From: Methylotenera sp. L2L1
GTDB taxonomy: Bacteria > Pseudomonadota > Gammaproteobacteria > Burkholderiales > Methylophilaceae
Length of the DNA: 64,000 bases
Reading direction: 5' to 3'
NCBI RefSeq assembly: GCF_000744605.1
Contig: NZ_JQMG01000001.1
Span: 1,116,001-1,180,000 of the forward strand
The notes below the pieces were generated by a model. The model had not been told where the DNA came from. It was given only the letters and a program-made list of their open reading frames with translations, and searched no databases. The translations under genes and the position numbers were made by a program. Of this stretch, positions 52,353 through 60,808 are shown one piece after another (positions within the stretch are counted from its first letter, which is position 1; each line of letters opens with the position of its first letter).

Positions 52353-55300
52353 TCGGAGCTCCTTTTCTTTGGAGTGATATTTGTTTTATAAGTGCGTAAA
52401 TTGCTGGGATCACGATAAGCGTCAATACCGTTGAAGAAACCATACCGCCTACCATAGGCGCAGCAATTCGTCGCATTACTTCAGACCCGGTGCCGCTTCC
52501 CCACATAATAGGAAGCAAACCTGCCATGATGGCCACTACAGTCATCATCTTTGGCCGTACACGTTCTACTGCACCTTCCATCACGGCTTCATAAATATCG
52601 GCGACAGTGAACTCTTTGCCTTCGGACTCGCGATTTGTTTTGAGATAATTGTATGCATGATCGAGATAGATCAGCATAATCACACCGGTCTCCGCGGCTA
52701 CGCCAGCTAAAGCAATGAATCCGACTGCAACGGCGACGCTCATGTTGTAGCCTAACCAATACATAAGCCAGATCCCGCCAACTAACGAAAACGGTACGGA
52801 CAGCATGACGATAAAGGTTTCTGTTAAGCGCTTGAAGTTTAGATACAGCAACACGAAAATAATGAGCAATGTTAGCGGGATCACGACTTTCATCTTGGCT
52901 TTAGCACGTTCCATATATTCAAACTGGCCACTCCATGTGGCGTAATATCCAGGCTGGAACTTAACCTGTTCACGGACTGCTTTCTGCGCATCGGCCACAT
53001 AACTGCCGATGTCTCTATCGCGAATATCGACAAAAATATAAGCGGATAGCAATGCATTCTCGGTACGGATGCTAGGCGGCCCTTTCTCTAAGGAAATGTG
53101 CGCCAATTGACCTAGCGGGATCAATGCTCCGTTCATGGCAGGCACTAATACCTGACGCGCGATAGCATCCGGGTCTGAACGCAGTTCGCGTGGATAACGC
53201 GTGATTACCCCAAAGCGCTCTCGTCCTTCAACCGTCGTGGTAACTACTTCCCCGCCAAGCGCGCTGCTGATCACATCCTGCAAGTCGCCCACGGCTAGAC
53301 CATAGCGAGCCAGTGCCATCCGATCCGGCTCAATATTCAGGTAATAACCTCCCGTGATACGCTCTGCATAAGCACTCGTGGTTCCCGGTACGTTTTTAAC
53401 TACAGCCTCGATAGATTTGGCGAGCTTTTCCATTTCAATCAAATCCCTGCCGAATACCTTGATGCCGATTGGTGTGCGGATACCTGTTGACAGCATGTCG
53501 ATACGTGCCTTAATCGGCATCGTCCAGGCGTTGCTCACACCGGGCAATTGCACGGCTTTATCCAGCTCCGAGATAATCTTGTCGATATTCATGCCAGGAC
53601 GCCATTCGCTCTCCGGTTTAAGATTAATGACTGTCTCAAACATTTCCATAGGCGCCGGGTCCGTAGCGGTATTAGCGCGACCTGCCTTGCCAAAAACCGA
53701 GGCTACTTCCGGGAAGCTCTTAATGATTTTGTTCTGGGTTTGCATAATCTCTGCGGCCTTCGTCACAGATAGTCCGGGCAAGGTGGCTGGCATGTAGAGC
53801 AAGGTGCCTTCGTTGAGGGTGGGCATGAACTCGCTGCCGAGTTTAGTCAGAGGATAGACAGAGATACCAAGCACAAGCAGCGCAAGCAGGATGGTAGTTT
53901 TTTTCCAGCGCATCACTAATGCAATGACAGGACGATAAATCCAGATCAGGAAGCGATTTACCGGATTTTTACCTTCTGCCATGATTTTGCCTCGTACAAA
54001 CAGCAGCATCAGTACTGGTACAAGCGTTACCGAAAGCAGTGCTGCTCCAGCCATCGAGAATGTCTTGGTGAATGCAAGCGGCTGAAACATGCGGCCTTCC
54101 TGCGATTCCAGCGTAAATACAGGCAAGAAGGAAACGGTAATGATGAGCAGGCTAAAAAATAGCGCAGGGCCTACCTCTTTACAGGCATCAATAATAAGCT
54201 GCAATCGAGGCGCATCAGGCGGTGCCCGTTCAATATGCTTGTGGGCATTCTCTATCATCACAATGGCAGCATCTACCATAGCGCCGATGGCAATCGCGAT
54301 GCCGCCCAAGCTCATGATGTTGGAATTGAGACCTAACGCATGCATCAGCGAAAATGCAATCAGAACACCAACCGGCAACATCACAATCGCGACTAGCGCA
54401 CTTCGCACATGCATCAGGAATAGCATGCAAACCAATGCGACCACGATGCTTTCTTCCAGCAGCGTGGTCTTGAGATTATCAATCGCCCGATGAATCAAAT
54501 CGGAACGGTCATATACGGTTTCCACCGTAACGCCCGGTGGTAAGCCAGGCGCAAGCTCAACGAGTTTTTGCTTGATGTTGTGGATGACTTCAAGTGCATT
54601 CTGACCGTAGCGGGACATGGCAATGCCGGCGACCACTTCGCCTTCACCATTGAGCTCGGCAATGCCGCGTCGCTCATCCGGTGCCAATTCAACCCTTGCC
54701 AAATCACGCAGCAATACCGGTGTACCTTTATCGGCCTTGACTACGAGTGTTTCCAAGTCACCGATGCCGCGCAGATATCCTTTGCCACGCACCATATATT
54801 CGGTTTCCGTCATCTCGACTACGCGTCCGCCGACATCGCGATTGCTCTCGCGAATCACCTGTGTAACACGCGATGGTGATACACCATAGGCTTGCAGCTT
54901 GCGTGGATCAAGAACGACTTGATACTGTTTAACAAAGCCGCCAACGCTGGCAACCTCTGCTACGCCATGCGCCTTGGTCAGCTGATAACGTAAATACCAG
55001 TCCTGAATTGCGCGCAATTCCTCAAGAGAGCGATTTTTTGCCAATACCACATACTGATAAACCCAGCCTACACCAGTAGCATCCGGACCCAGCGTTGGCG
55101 TAACGCCGCGTGGCAATCGGCCAGTCACACTGTTCAAGTATTCCAGTACGCGAGAACGTGCCCAGTAAATATCAGTACCATCTTCAAAGATCACGTAAAC
55201 AAAGCTGGCACCAAAGAACGAAAAGCCACGCACGACTTTTGATTTTGGTACTGACAACATCGAGGTAGTGAGTGGATAGGTCACCTGATCCTCTACAACC

Positions 55301-55476
55301 TGTGGCGCCTGCCCCGGATACTCGGTATAGACTATCACTTGAACATCGGACAAATCCGGGATGGCATCCAGAGGCGTTTTTAGCAACGAATAAACACCGG
55401 CACCCACTGTAAATAACGTGGCTAACAAGACAAGAAATACGTTGCGTACTGACCAGTTAATAATTTTTTCCAACAT
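52345..55476 (-). CDS. cusA: Heavy-metal efflux RND transporter CusA
   Basis: A 1043-residue RND pump of the heavy-metal (CusA/CzcA) subfamily, moving Cu(I)/Ag(I) from the periplasm through CusBC. It shows the IPDLSDVQVIVYTEYPGQAPQVVEDQVTYPL start, twelve membrane helices in two halves, the proton-relay helix GGIAIAIGAMVDAAIVMIEN and large periplasmic loops. Copper rather than zinc is inferred from its companions CusF, CopA and CopZ. It lies 1 nt after cusB. Confidence 0.94.
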   Translation of the reverse strand: MLEKIINWSVRNVFLVLLATLFTVGAGVYSLLKTPLDAIPDLSDVQVIVYTEYPGQAPQVVEDQVTYPLTTSMLSVPKSKVVRGFSFFGASFVYVIFEDGTDIYWARSRVLEYLNSVTGRLPRGVTPTLGPDATGVGWVYQYVVLAKNRSLEELRAIQDWYLRYQLTKAHGVAEVASVGGFVKQYQVVLDPRKLQAYGVSPSRVTQVIRESNRDVGGRVVEMTETEYMVRGKGYLRGIGDLETLVVKADKGTPVLLRDLARVELAPDERRGIAELNGEGEVVAGIAMSRYGQNALEVIHNIKQKLVELAPGLPPGVTVETVYDRSDLIHRAIDNLKTTLLEESIVVALVCMLFLMHVRSALVAIVMLPVGVLIAFSLMHALGLNSNIMSLGGIAIAIGAMVDAAIVMIENAHKHIERAPPDAPRLQLIIDACKEVGPALFFSLLIITVSFLPVFTLESQEGRMFQPLAFTKTFSMAGAALLSVTLVPVLMLLFVRGKIMAEGKNPVNRFLIWIYRPVIALVMRWKKTTILLALLVLGISVYPLTKLGSEFMPTLNEGTLLYMPATLPGLSVTKAAEIMQTQNKIIKSFPEVASVFGKAGRANTATDPAPMEMFETVINLKPESEWRPGMNIDKIISELDKAVQLPGVSNAWTMPIKARIDMLSTGIRTPIGIKVFGRDLIEMEKLAKSIEAVVKNVPGTTSAYAERITGGYYLNIEPDRMALARYGLAVGDLQDVISSALGGEVVTTTVEGRERFGVITRYPRELRSDPDAIARQVLVPAMNGALIPLGQLAHISLEKGPPSIRTENALLSAYIFVDIRDRDIGSYVADAQKAVREQVKFQPGYYATWSGQFEYMERAKAKMKVVIPLTLLIIFVLLYLNFKRLTETFIVMLSVPFSLVGGIWLMYWLGYNMSVAVAVGFIALAGVAAETGVIMLIYLDHAYNYLKTNRESEGKEFTVADIYEAVMEGAVERVRPKMMTVVAIMAGLLPIMWGSGTGSEVMRRIAAPMVGGMVSSTVLTLIVIPAIYALIKQISLQRKGAPNA

Positions 55477-55477
55477 G

Positions 55478-56812
55478 TCAGTGCCCTTCGTGCCCAGTTA
55501 CCGGTGCAGGAGTGGTTTCCGCAGGTTCCGGCAAACTGCTTGAATGTGAACTGTGCTCGCCAAAGCTCCCTAGTGCGGCTTTAAGATTGCTTTCAGCATC
55601 AATCAGGAAATTGGCGCGAACTACCACGTTCTCACCTTCACTTAATCCTTCAGCCACCTCAACATAACCATCGCTACGCATACCAAGCTTGACCTCACGT
55701 GGCTCATACAGCCCTTCTGTGAGTTGAACCAGCACAACCTGACGTATACCACTGTCGATCACAGCCGAATCCGGAACCGCCAATACGCTGGCATCATGAC
55801 CTGACATCAGTTGAATGCTGGCATACATATCAGGTTTTAGAATTCCGTCTGGGTTAGCCAGCACTATCCGTACTTTGGCAGTGCGGGTCTCAGAGGTGAC
55901 TGTTGGATAGATGTAATCAATCTTGCCTTTGAGCTCCTTACCTGGATAGGCATTGACAGTAATGTTCACCGTCTGGCCAACATGCACCAGAGCGATGTCC
56001 TGCTCGAACACATCGGCCAGCAGCCAGACTCTCGATAGATCTGCAATCTTGAACAGGAGTTCGCCCGGCATAAAGCGCATACCCTGCACAGCAGTTTTCT
56101 CCAATACCACGCCGTTTGCCGGCGAGTACATCGTAAGCGTACGTGTCGCTTTACCGTCCTTTTTCAAACGCTGTAATTGAGCATCTGAAATATCCCAGTT
56201 ACGTAAACGTTTAAGCGCGCTGTCAGCCAGTTGACCAACACCAAGCAATGATTCCGAGGTGCCGTTACTCAATGACTGTCGGCCATTCCAGGCGATCAGG
56301 TATTCTTCCTGCGCAGATACCAGTTCCGGACTGTAAACTTCCATCAGTGGCTGCCCACGTTTTACCGGCTGCCCGGTTGAATTGACATAGAGTTTTTCAA
56401 TGTATCCCTCAAATTTGGTGGTGACTGTTGAGAAACGCTGTTCGTTAAATTGGAACTGCCCCACCGCACGCACCGTATTGACCATTTTTCGCGATAGCAC
56501 TGGCTCAGTTTTTACGCCAAGCTTCTGTACCTTGTCGGTACTGATCTTGACCTGGTTATTAGAAACTTCCTCATCTGCATACACTGGGGTGTAATCCATA
56601 CCCATAGAGTCCTGCTTAGGCACTGGAGATGTATCCGGCAATCCCATAGGATTTCGGTAATAGAGTATCTTCCGTTCAGCCGGTGCTGTAATAGCCGCAG
56701 GCATTTCTACTGACGGGTGGCTAACCTGCTGCAATCCCCACCAGTAGCCGCCACTTACAGCCGCAGCAACAACAGCTAGCGCCAGTGCAATCCATATTCC
56801 AAAGCGCTTCAT
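55478..56812 (-). CDS. cusB: Efflux RND periplasmic adaptor CusB
   Basis: A 444-residue membrane-fusion protein with an N-terminal anchor, a heavy-metal-binding segment (ILYYRNPMGLPDTSPVPKQDSMGMDYTPVY) whose methionines match those of E. coli CusB, then lipoyl, helical hairpin, beta-barrel and membrane-proximal domains. The C-terminal tail has extra His residues. Its ATG overlaps the cusC stop (ATGA). Confidence 0.94.
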   Translation of the reverse strand: MKRFGIWIALALAVVAAAVSGGYWWGLQQVSHPSVEMPAAITAPAERKILYYRNPMGLPDTSPVPKQDSMGMDYTPVYADEEVSNNQVKISTDKVQKLGVKTEPVLSRKMVNTVRAVGQFQFNEQRFSTVTTKFEGYIEKLYVNSTGQPVKRGQPLMEVYSPELVSAQEEYLIAWNGRQSLSNGTSESLLGVGQLADSALKRLRNWDISDAQLQRLKKDGKATRTLTMYSPANGVVLEKTAVQGMRFMPGELLFKIADLSRVWLLADVFEQDIALVHVGQTVNITVNAYPGKELKGKIDYIYPTVTSETRTAKVRIVLANPDGILKPDMYASIQLMSGHDASVLAVPDSAVIDSGIRQVVLVQLTEGLYEPREVKLGMRSDGYVEVAEGLSEGENVVVRANFLIDAESNLKAALGSFGEHSSHSSSLPEPAETTPAPVTGHEGH

Positions 56813-58095
56813 AAATCTTCCCCAATCATTCTTTCAATCTCTGCAAGGCGGACTTCCTGTTCAACCCGCATCTTTATCTGGCCTTGTCGCGCAAGCCTGA
56901 TTGCCTTTTGTGCATCCAGCAGCGTTGCAAAGTCCACTTTACCGTTTTCGTAACCTGCCAATGCCGAGCGGAAGGTCAACTCTGCTTGCGGGAGTAATGT
57001 GTAAGTAATAAGGCGCCCTTGTTTTTCTGCTGCCTCGAAAGCGACCAGGTTTTCCTGAAGTTCGCCTATCACCTGATTCTCTACTCCGCTACGACGTTCC
57101 TTGGCTGCATCTAGCATAGCGGCAGCCTCACTTTCCTGGGACCTGCGCGTATCAAAGCGGATAGGAATATTGACCTCTACCATCGCCTCCCAGCTACTGA
57201 TATTGCTACCACGTTGAGTAGGCGCAATGCCTAGCGTTAGATCTGGGTAACGATTCTTTTCTATCAATCGCTTGTTAGCATCTGCCGCTGATATTTGTGC
57301 TGATTGTGTAGCAAGTAGTGGGTTATTTCGTACCACCTTTTGTTGCAAGGCCACTGTATCCAGCTTTTCTAGCGGCAGACGACGCAACTCTGGTAACGCA
57401 GAAAGAGGCGCACCTTGTGTCCGCCCCAGTATCGCGTTAAGACGCGCCTTAGCCTGTTGCTGATCGGTCTCCAGGCTGATAATCTCGGACTGTAAGGTGG
57501 TCTTCTCAACTTGAGCGCGAATTGCATCTTGCTGCGGCACTAAACCACTGGCATAGCGAACGCGAGTGACCGATTCAAGATCGCCTAGCAAGGTTAAGAT
57601 ATCCTCGTTAAGCTTCTTGAGGCCAACAGTCTGAAAATACTGGGCATAAGCGTTTTTGATTCGGGCGTGGGTTTCGGCAACACCGATGAGCCTGCGTCCT
57701 TTAAACTGCTCAAGCTGTGCAGTAGCCACTTCCCTACGCAAGTCCCGCTTTCCCCAAAGTGGAATGCTCTGCATTAGAGTGTATTTAGTTCCACTTCCTT
57801 TGCCAGGAAAAGGATTAAAACCATCAGGCGCATCACGCCCAGCAAAATCCATAAATTCAACGCGCAGCAAAGGGTCAGGTAGAGCGCCTGCAGGTGCGAT
57901 TCGCTCGCTTGCTGCATCCGTCTCATATCGCATTGCCGTAAGCTCAGGGTTATGTGTGTCTGCCCAGTTTAGTAATTCCTGTACATTGGCACCGATAGGG
58001 TTGCCGGAAGCGACGTCTTCCGCCCAGGAAAGGCCTGGCAACATCAGTACTGTCAAAGTCAGGGCGAACATTGTTTTTATATTATTTGTATTCAT
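56809..58095 (-). CDS. cusC: TolC-family outer membrane protein CusC
   Basis: An outer-membrane channel of the TolC family, 428 residues, with signal peptide (TMFALTLTVLMLPGLSWAED) and two outer-membrane-efflux repeats (ELTAMRYETDAASERI and NPLLATQSAQISAADANKRL). I choose the ATG at 58095, which has AGG 7 nt upstream; an ATG at 58113 adds six residues without a good site. Completes the tripartite CusCBA pump. Confidence 0.9.
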   Translation of the reverse strand: MNTNNIKTMFALTLTVLMLPGLSWAEDVASGNPIGANVQELLNWADTHNPELTAMRYETDAASERIAPAGALPDPLLRVEFMDFAGRDAPDGFNPFPGKGSGTKYTLMQSIPLWGKRDLRREVATAQLEQFKGRRLIGVAETHARIKNAYAQYFQTVGLKKLNEDILTLLGDLESVTRVRYASGLVPQQDAIRAQVEKTTLQSEIISLETDQQQAKARLNAILGRTQGAPLSALPELRRLPLEKLDTVALQQKVVRNNPLLATQSAQISAADANKRLIEKNRYPDLTLGIAPTQRGSNISSWEAMVEVNIPIRFDTRRSQESEAAAMLDAAKERRSGVENQVIGELQENLVAFEAAEKQGRLITYTLLPQAELTFRSALAGYENGKVDFATLLDAQKAIRLARQGQIKMRVEQEVRLAEIERMIGEDL

Positions 58096-58154
58096 TTTCT
58101 TACCTGTGTTCATCGCAATGGCTAGCTCGTTTAGATGCGGCTAGCCCAGATTCC

Positions 58155-58484
58155 TTATTTAACTGGTTTGATTTTTGTAATCAATGGGCCACTACCGTCG
58201 ACTTTAACGAACTCGAATTCAACCTGATCTCCGCTTTTTACTGTGTCCAGTAGAGCCTTGTCAGCAACGTTAAAAAACATGGTCATACTTGGCCATTTAA
58301 GCTCCGGAACAGGGTCATGCTTCAATTTAACTTTGCTTAAAGCACTGTCCACGGCAACCACTTCACCTTTTGCAGAATAACTCTTTTGATTATCTGCAGT
58401 CTGATGATGGGCATCGTTGGCGTAGACCGGTGCAGCAGCGGTACTTAATATCGCTACGAACATACAAATTAATAACTTTTTCAT
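58155..58484 (-). CDS. cusF: Periplasmic copper-binding chaperone CusF
   Basis: A 109-residue exported protein with the CusF metal site: KHDPVPELKWPSMTMFF gives His, Trp (8 residues later) and two Met (11 and 13 later), the same spacing as His36, Trp44, Met47, Met49 in E. coli CusF. It hands Cu(I)/Ag(I) to CusB. A signal peptide occupies the first 22 residues. The fused CusB-CusF form is not used here; the gene stands alone upstream of cusC. Confidence 0.95.
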   Translation of the reverse strand: MKKLLICMFVAILSTAAAPVYANDAHHQTADNQKSYSAKGEVVAVDSALSKVKLKHDPVPELKWPSMTMFFNVADKALLDTVKSGDQVEFEFVKVDGSGPLITKIKPVK

Positions 58485-58545
58485 TTCATTTATCCTTTAA
58501 TGTTTGATTGAATTTGGGCGGGACCTTGCCCGCCCGGTTCAACAA

Positions 58546-58971
58546 TTAGTGCTTGTGTGCGTCGTCAGATCCTTTGGACATACAGTCCATTTCACCTGAC
58601 CCTTTAGCCATGCCACCCATGTCCATCATCATGTGGTGCTCGTCCATCATCTGGCTCATCATTTCATCCATGAGTTTCTGATGCTCGCTGATCCACTCTT
58701 CATGTTCCTGCATAGTAATGCCTGACTTAGGTTTCATCGCCTGCATTTTTCCCATATTGTCATGCATCATTTTCATGTGTTCGCCCATCAGTTTTTTACG
58801 CTCATCGCCTTTGGCAGCCTCAGCTGCTTTAAGCTTCTGCTTGGCTTGCATAACTTTTTGAGTCATCTGCCTTTGAAATTCATCCTGTGCAGCAATCGCG
58901 GACACGGATAGAAAACTGATGCTGCAGACAGCAAGTGTTGCAATCATTTTGTAAATGGTTTGATTCTTCAT
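58546..58971 (-). CDS. Secreted Met/His-rich protein of the copper cluster
   Basis: A 141-residue protein with a clear signal peptide from the ATG at 58971 (KMIATLAVCSISFLSVSAIAAQ), a helical Gln/Lys-rich middle with Met-rich segments (GEHMKMMHDNMGKMQAM), and a tail of Met, His, Asp and Cys (MMDEHHMMMDMGG). A longer frame to 59061 would lose the signal. Composition and position point to periplasmic Cu/Ag binding. No named family assigned. Confidence 0.75.
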   Translation of the reverse strand: MKNQTIYKMIATLAVCSISFLSVSAIAAQDEFQRQMTQKVMQAKQKLKAAEAAKGDERKKLMGEHMKMMHDNMGKMQAMKPKSGITMQEHEEWISEHQKLMDEMMSQMMDEHHMMMDMGGMAKGSGEMDCMSKGSDDAHKH

Positions 58972-59061
58972 GATAAATACTCCTGTGAATTTATAGTCAC
59001 TGCAATTGCATAGAGATTGTTCAGCAGTCGCTCGGGTATGTATATAGGCGTCAAAAGTCAT

Positions 59062-59195
59062 ACGCTAGAGCTCGAACGGATTTAAAACCACCGCCGGGAA
59101 TACGCGCCGAAGAAGTAGAAGTGTGTTGAGTACGATCAAGTACTCAGATAAGCATCTGAGTTCAAGAGCCGTTTAAAACAAGACGACCTTCGGCA
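59062..59195 (-). promoter_or_regulatory. Possible structured leader with alternative hairpins
   Basis: On the minus strand this untranslated stretch contains two hairpins that share bases: GAGTAC/GTACTC (59128-59145) and CTCAGAT/ATCTGAG (59143-59160). They cannot form together, as in attenuators. It lies between the two Met/His-rich genes. Function unproven. Confidence 0.35.
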
Positions 59196-59208
59196 CTATG
59201 CGAAGGTT
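59186..59208 (-). terminator. Hairpin at the end of the 59196 gene
   Basis: On the minus strand ACCTTCG pairs with CGAAGGT across 8 nt, overlapping the stop codon, followed by a weakly T-rich stretch (CGTCTTGTTTT). A weak terminator or 3' processing structure. Confidence 0.45.
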
Positions 59209-59567
59209 TGTCTGGGGGGATGGAACAGTGAGGGTGGAACTGCATCCGGAACTTCAGTGATTTCAGTGGAGTACATAGGTAATGCACCACTAAATTCCAG
59301 AGGGGTGTTAAATGGAATAATTGCTTGAGCTACGCTTAGATGACAAGGCAGACATTTGTCACATGTTACATTTTCAGCTGGCTTTGCACTGTCATGGTGA
59401 TCACAGTGAGACATATCATCCATATTGCTCATGTCAGCAACAACCGTCAATTGGTGAGGGTCGTGCATCTGACAATTAGGCATAGCTACTGCTGCCATGC
59501 CTTCTACAGGGAGACATATCAGCATAATGAATAACGTAATGAATTTAATTATTTTTGTCTTCACCAA
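59196..59567 (-). CDS. Small exported His/Met/Cys-rich protein
   Basis: A 123-residue protein with a signal peptide (IIKFITLFIMLICLPVEGMAA) followed by potential metal ligands: NCQMHDPHQ, MSNMDDMSHCDHHD and CDKCLPCH. It heads the copper cluster on the minus strand. Similar small DUF2946-like or CzcI/CopL-type proteins precede metal-efflux genes in betaproteobacteria, but I cannot assign a family with confidence. Confidence 0.65.
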   Translation of the reverse strand: MVKTKIIKFITLFIMLICLPVEGMAAVAMPNCQMHDPHQLTVVADMSNMDDMSHCDHHDSAKPAENVTCDKCLPCHLSVAQAIIPFNTPLEFSGALPMYSTEITEVPDAVPPSLFHPPRQTFA

Positions 59568-59911
59568 ATAACTTTACGCTTAAAAAAAGCACTTTGCAAT
59601 CGCCAGAACGTTAATCGGTATATTAAAGCATAAAAACTATGTATATTCGTCCCTTAATTAACTGATTCACAGTGTAGTTGGAATTGCTGAACTTCCGCTT
59701 TGCAGATATTAGCAGTCATTTAAGTAATTAAATATCCAGATTTAGTATCTTTAAATTTGAGCGTAAATACAGAAAAATGAAAGTTACTGTGTTATAGCCT
59801 ATAAACCTCTAGCACCAACAACAGAAAGCACTAATCACAACGAGTTTTTATAAATATTAAGTGATCGGTTTATAATGAATTGTATTAATTTGATAGTTAA
59901 GGGGCTTGCAG
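59568..59911. other. Divergent spacer between copper and cobalt-zinc sides
   Basis: AT-rich 344 bp holding promoters for the divergent genes on each side. No palindrome long enough to call a CueR or CusR site was recognised, and no coding ORF. Confidence 0.35.
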
Positions 59912-60121
59912 ATGACAACAAAATCAGAGATGAAAATTCGTATCGACGAATTGCAAACACTTGCTATTGAAACGTTTGGCTCTGAAGCTATGGCTAATGC
60001 ATGGCTCAATAAAGAAAATTTTGTTTTAGGTGCGACCCCAATATTAATAGCTGAAACTGATTCTGGGCTTATGGAGGTTAAGAAAATTTTAAGCGCGATA
60101 AGTTATGGTGGGGTTGTATAG
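59912..60121 (+). CDS. Orphan MbcA/ParS/Xre-type antitoxin domain protein
   Basis: A 69-residue protein with the DUF2384-type toxin-binding domain: FGSEAMANAWLNKENFVLGATPILIAETDSGLMEVKKILSAISYGGVV. In complete systems this domain is fused to an Xre HTH and neutralises a RES-domain toxin. Here the HTH is absent and no complete RES toxin follows, only a 30-codon ORF at 60131. The start is the ATG at 59912, after AAGGGG. Confidence 0.7.
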   Translation: MTTKSEMKIRIDELQTLAIETFGSEAMANAWLNKENFVLGATPILIAETDSGLMEVKKILSAISYGGVV

Positions 60122-60130
60122 CTGTCAGAG

Positions 60131-60223
60131 ATGAAAAAACCAGATACTTTACACCGTATTTATCGACTCTTAAGGACGGTTGCGAAACGTAGAATTGGCA
60201 ATCTCTGGCAGTTATACATCTGA
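60131..60223 (+). pseudogene. Possible truncated RES-type toxin remnant
   Basis: Ten bases after the antitoxin stop, a 30-codon ORF begins MKKPDTLHRIYRLL. The LHRIYR segment is like the first strand of RES-domain toxins, and the place is right, but the ORF stops before any catalytic residue. Weak evidence. Confidence 0.25.
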
Positions 60224-60345
60224 TTTTTATTGCATTAAAGCTGTAGCCTCATTCAATTTGTAAATGTATTAGGTTTCAACAGATGTATATAGGTGGAGAA
60301 ATTTGCGCTTACAGAATTTCTTTCATTCTGATATACTAATTTTTA

Positions 60346-60711
60346 ATGATTAAATTCTTTCTAAAATTCTTGATCTTAGTTTTCCTCATGGAATCTACAT
60401 GGGCAGTAGCAGCACAATACTGTTCCCATGAACTTGGATTGAAGGCTTCCCATTTAGGACACCATTCAAAACAGGTGAATGGCAAAAAGACTCAAGCTGA
60501 AATATCCACTATTGGTACAGCTGACCAGTCACAACCTGATGCAGACAATGATTGTGCTTATTGTCATCTGGGCGCAATGAAATCTATGGTCTCAATCTTG
60601 TCACTACCATCTGTAGTGGCAGAGCGTCCGTCCCTGACTACTATAAGTTATTCTTATCCAGACGTAACTCCGCGTCATCCTGAACGACCCAATTGGCATT
60701 CCGCTGTTTAA
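60346..60711 (+). CDS. czcI: CzcI-like metal resistance protein
   Basis: A 121-residue exported protein with a signal peptide (FFLKFLILVFLMESTWAVAAQ), HELGLKASHLGHHSKQ, and a CAYCHLG motif. It resembles the small CzcI protein encoded ahead of czcCBA in betaproteobacteria, thought to act in regulation or metal binding in the periplasm. czcC follows 97 nt downstream. Confidence 0.75.
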   Translation: MIKFFLKFLILVFLMESTWAVAAQYCSHELGLKASHLGHHSKQVNGKKTQAEISTIGTADQSQPDADNDCAYCHLGAMKSMVSILSLPSVVAERPSLTTISYSYPDVTPRHPERPNWHSAV

Positions 60712-60808
60712 TTCAGCGGGACGTCATAGTCATACCTCGTAATTTATCTAGCGTTAAGATTAAGTCACTTCGTCTCGCTGAATTCATCCGTTTATTTTGG
60801 AGAATTCA

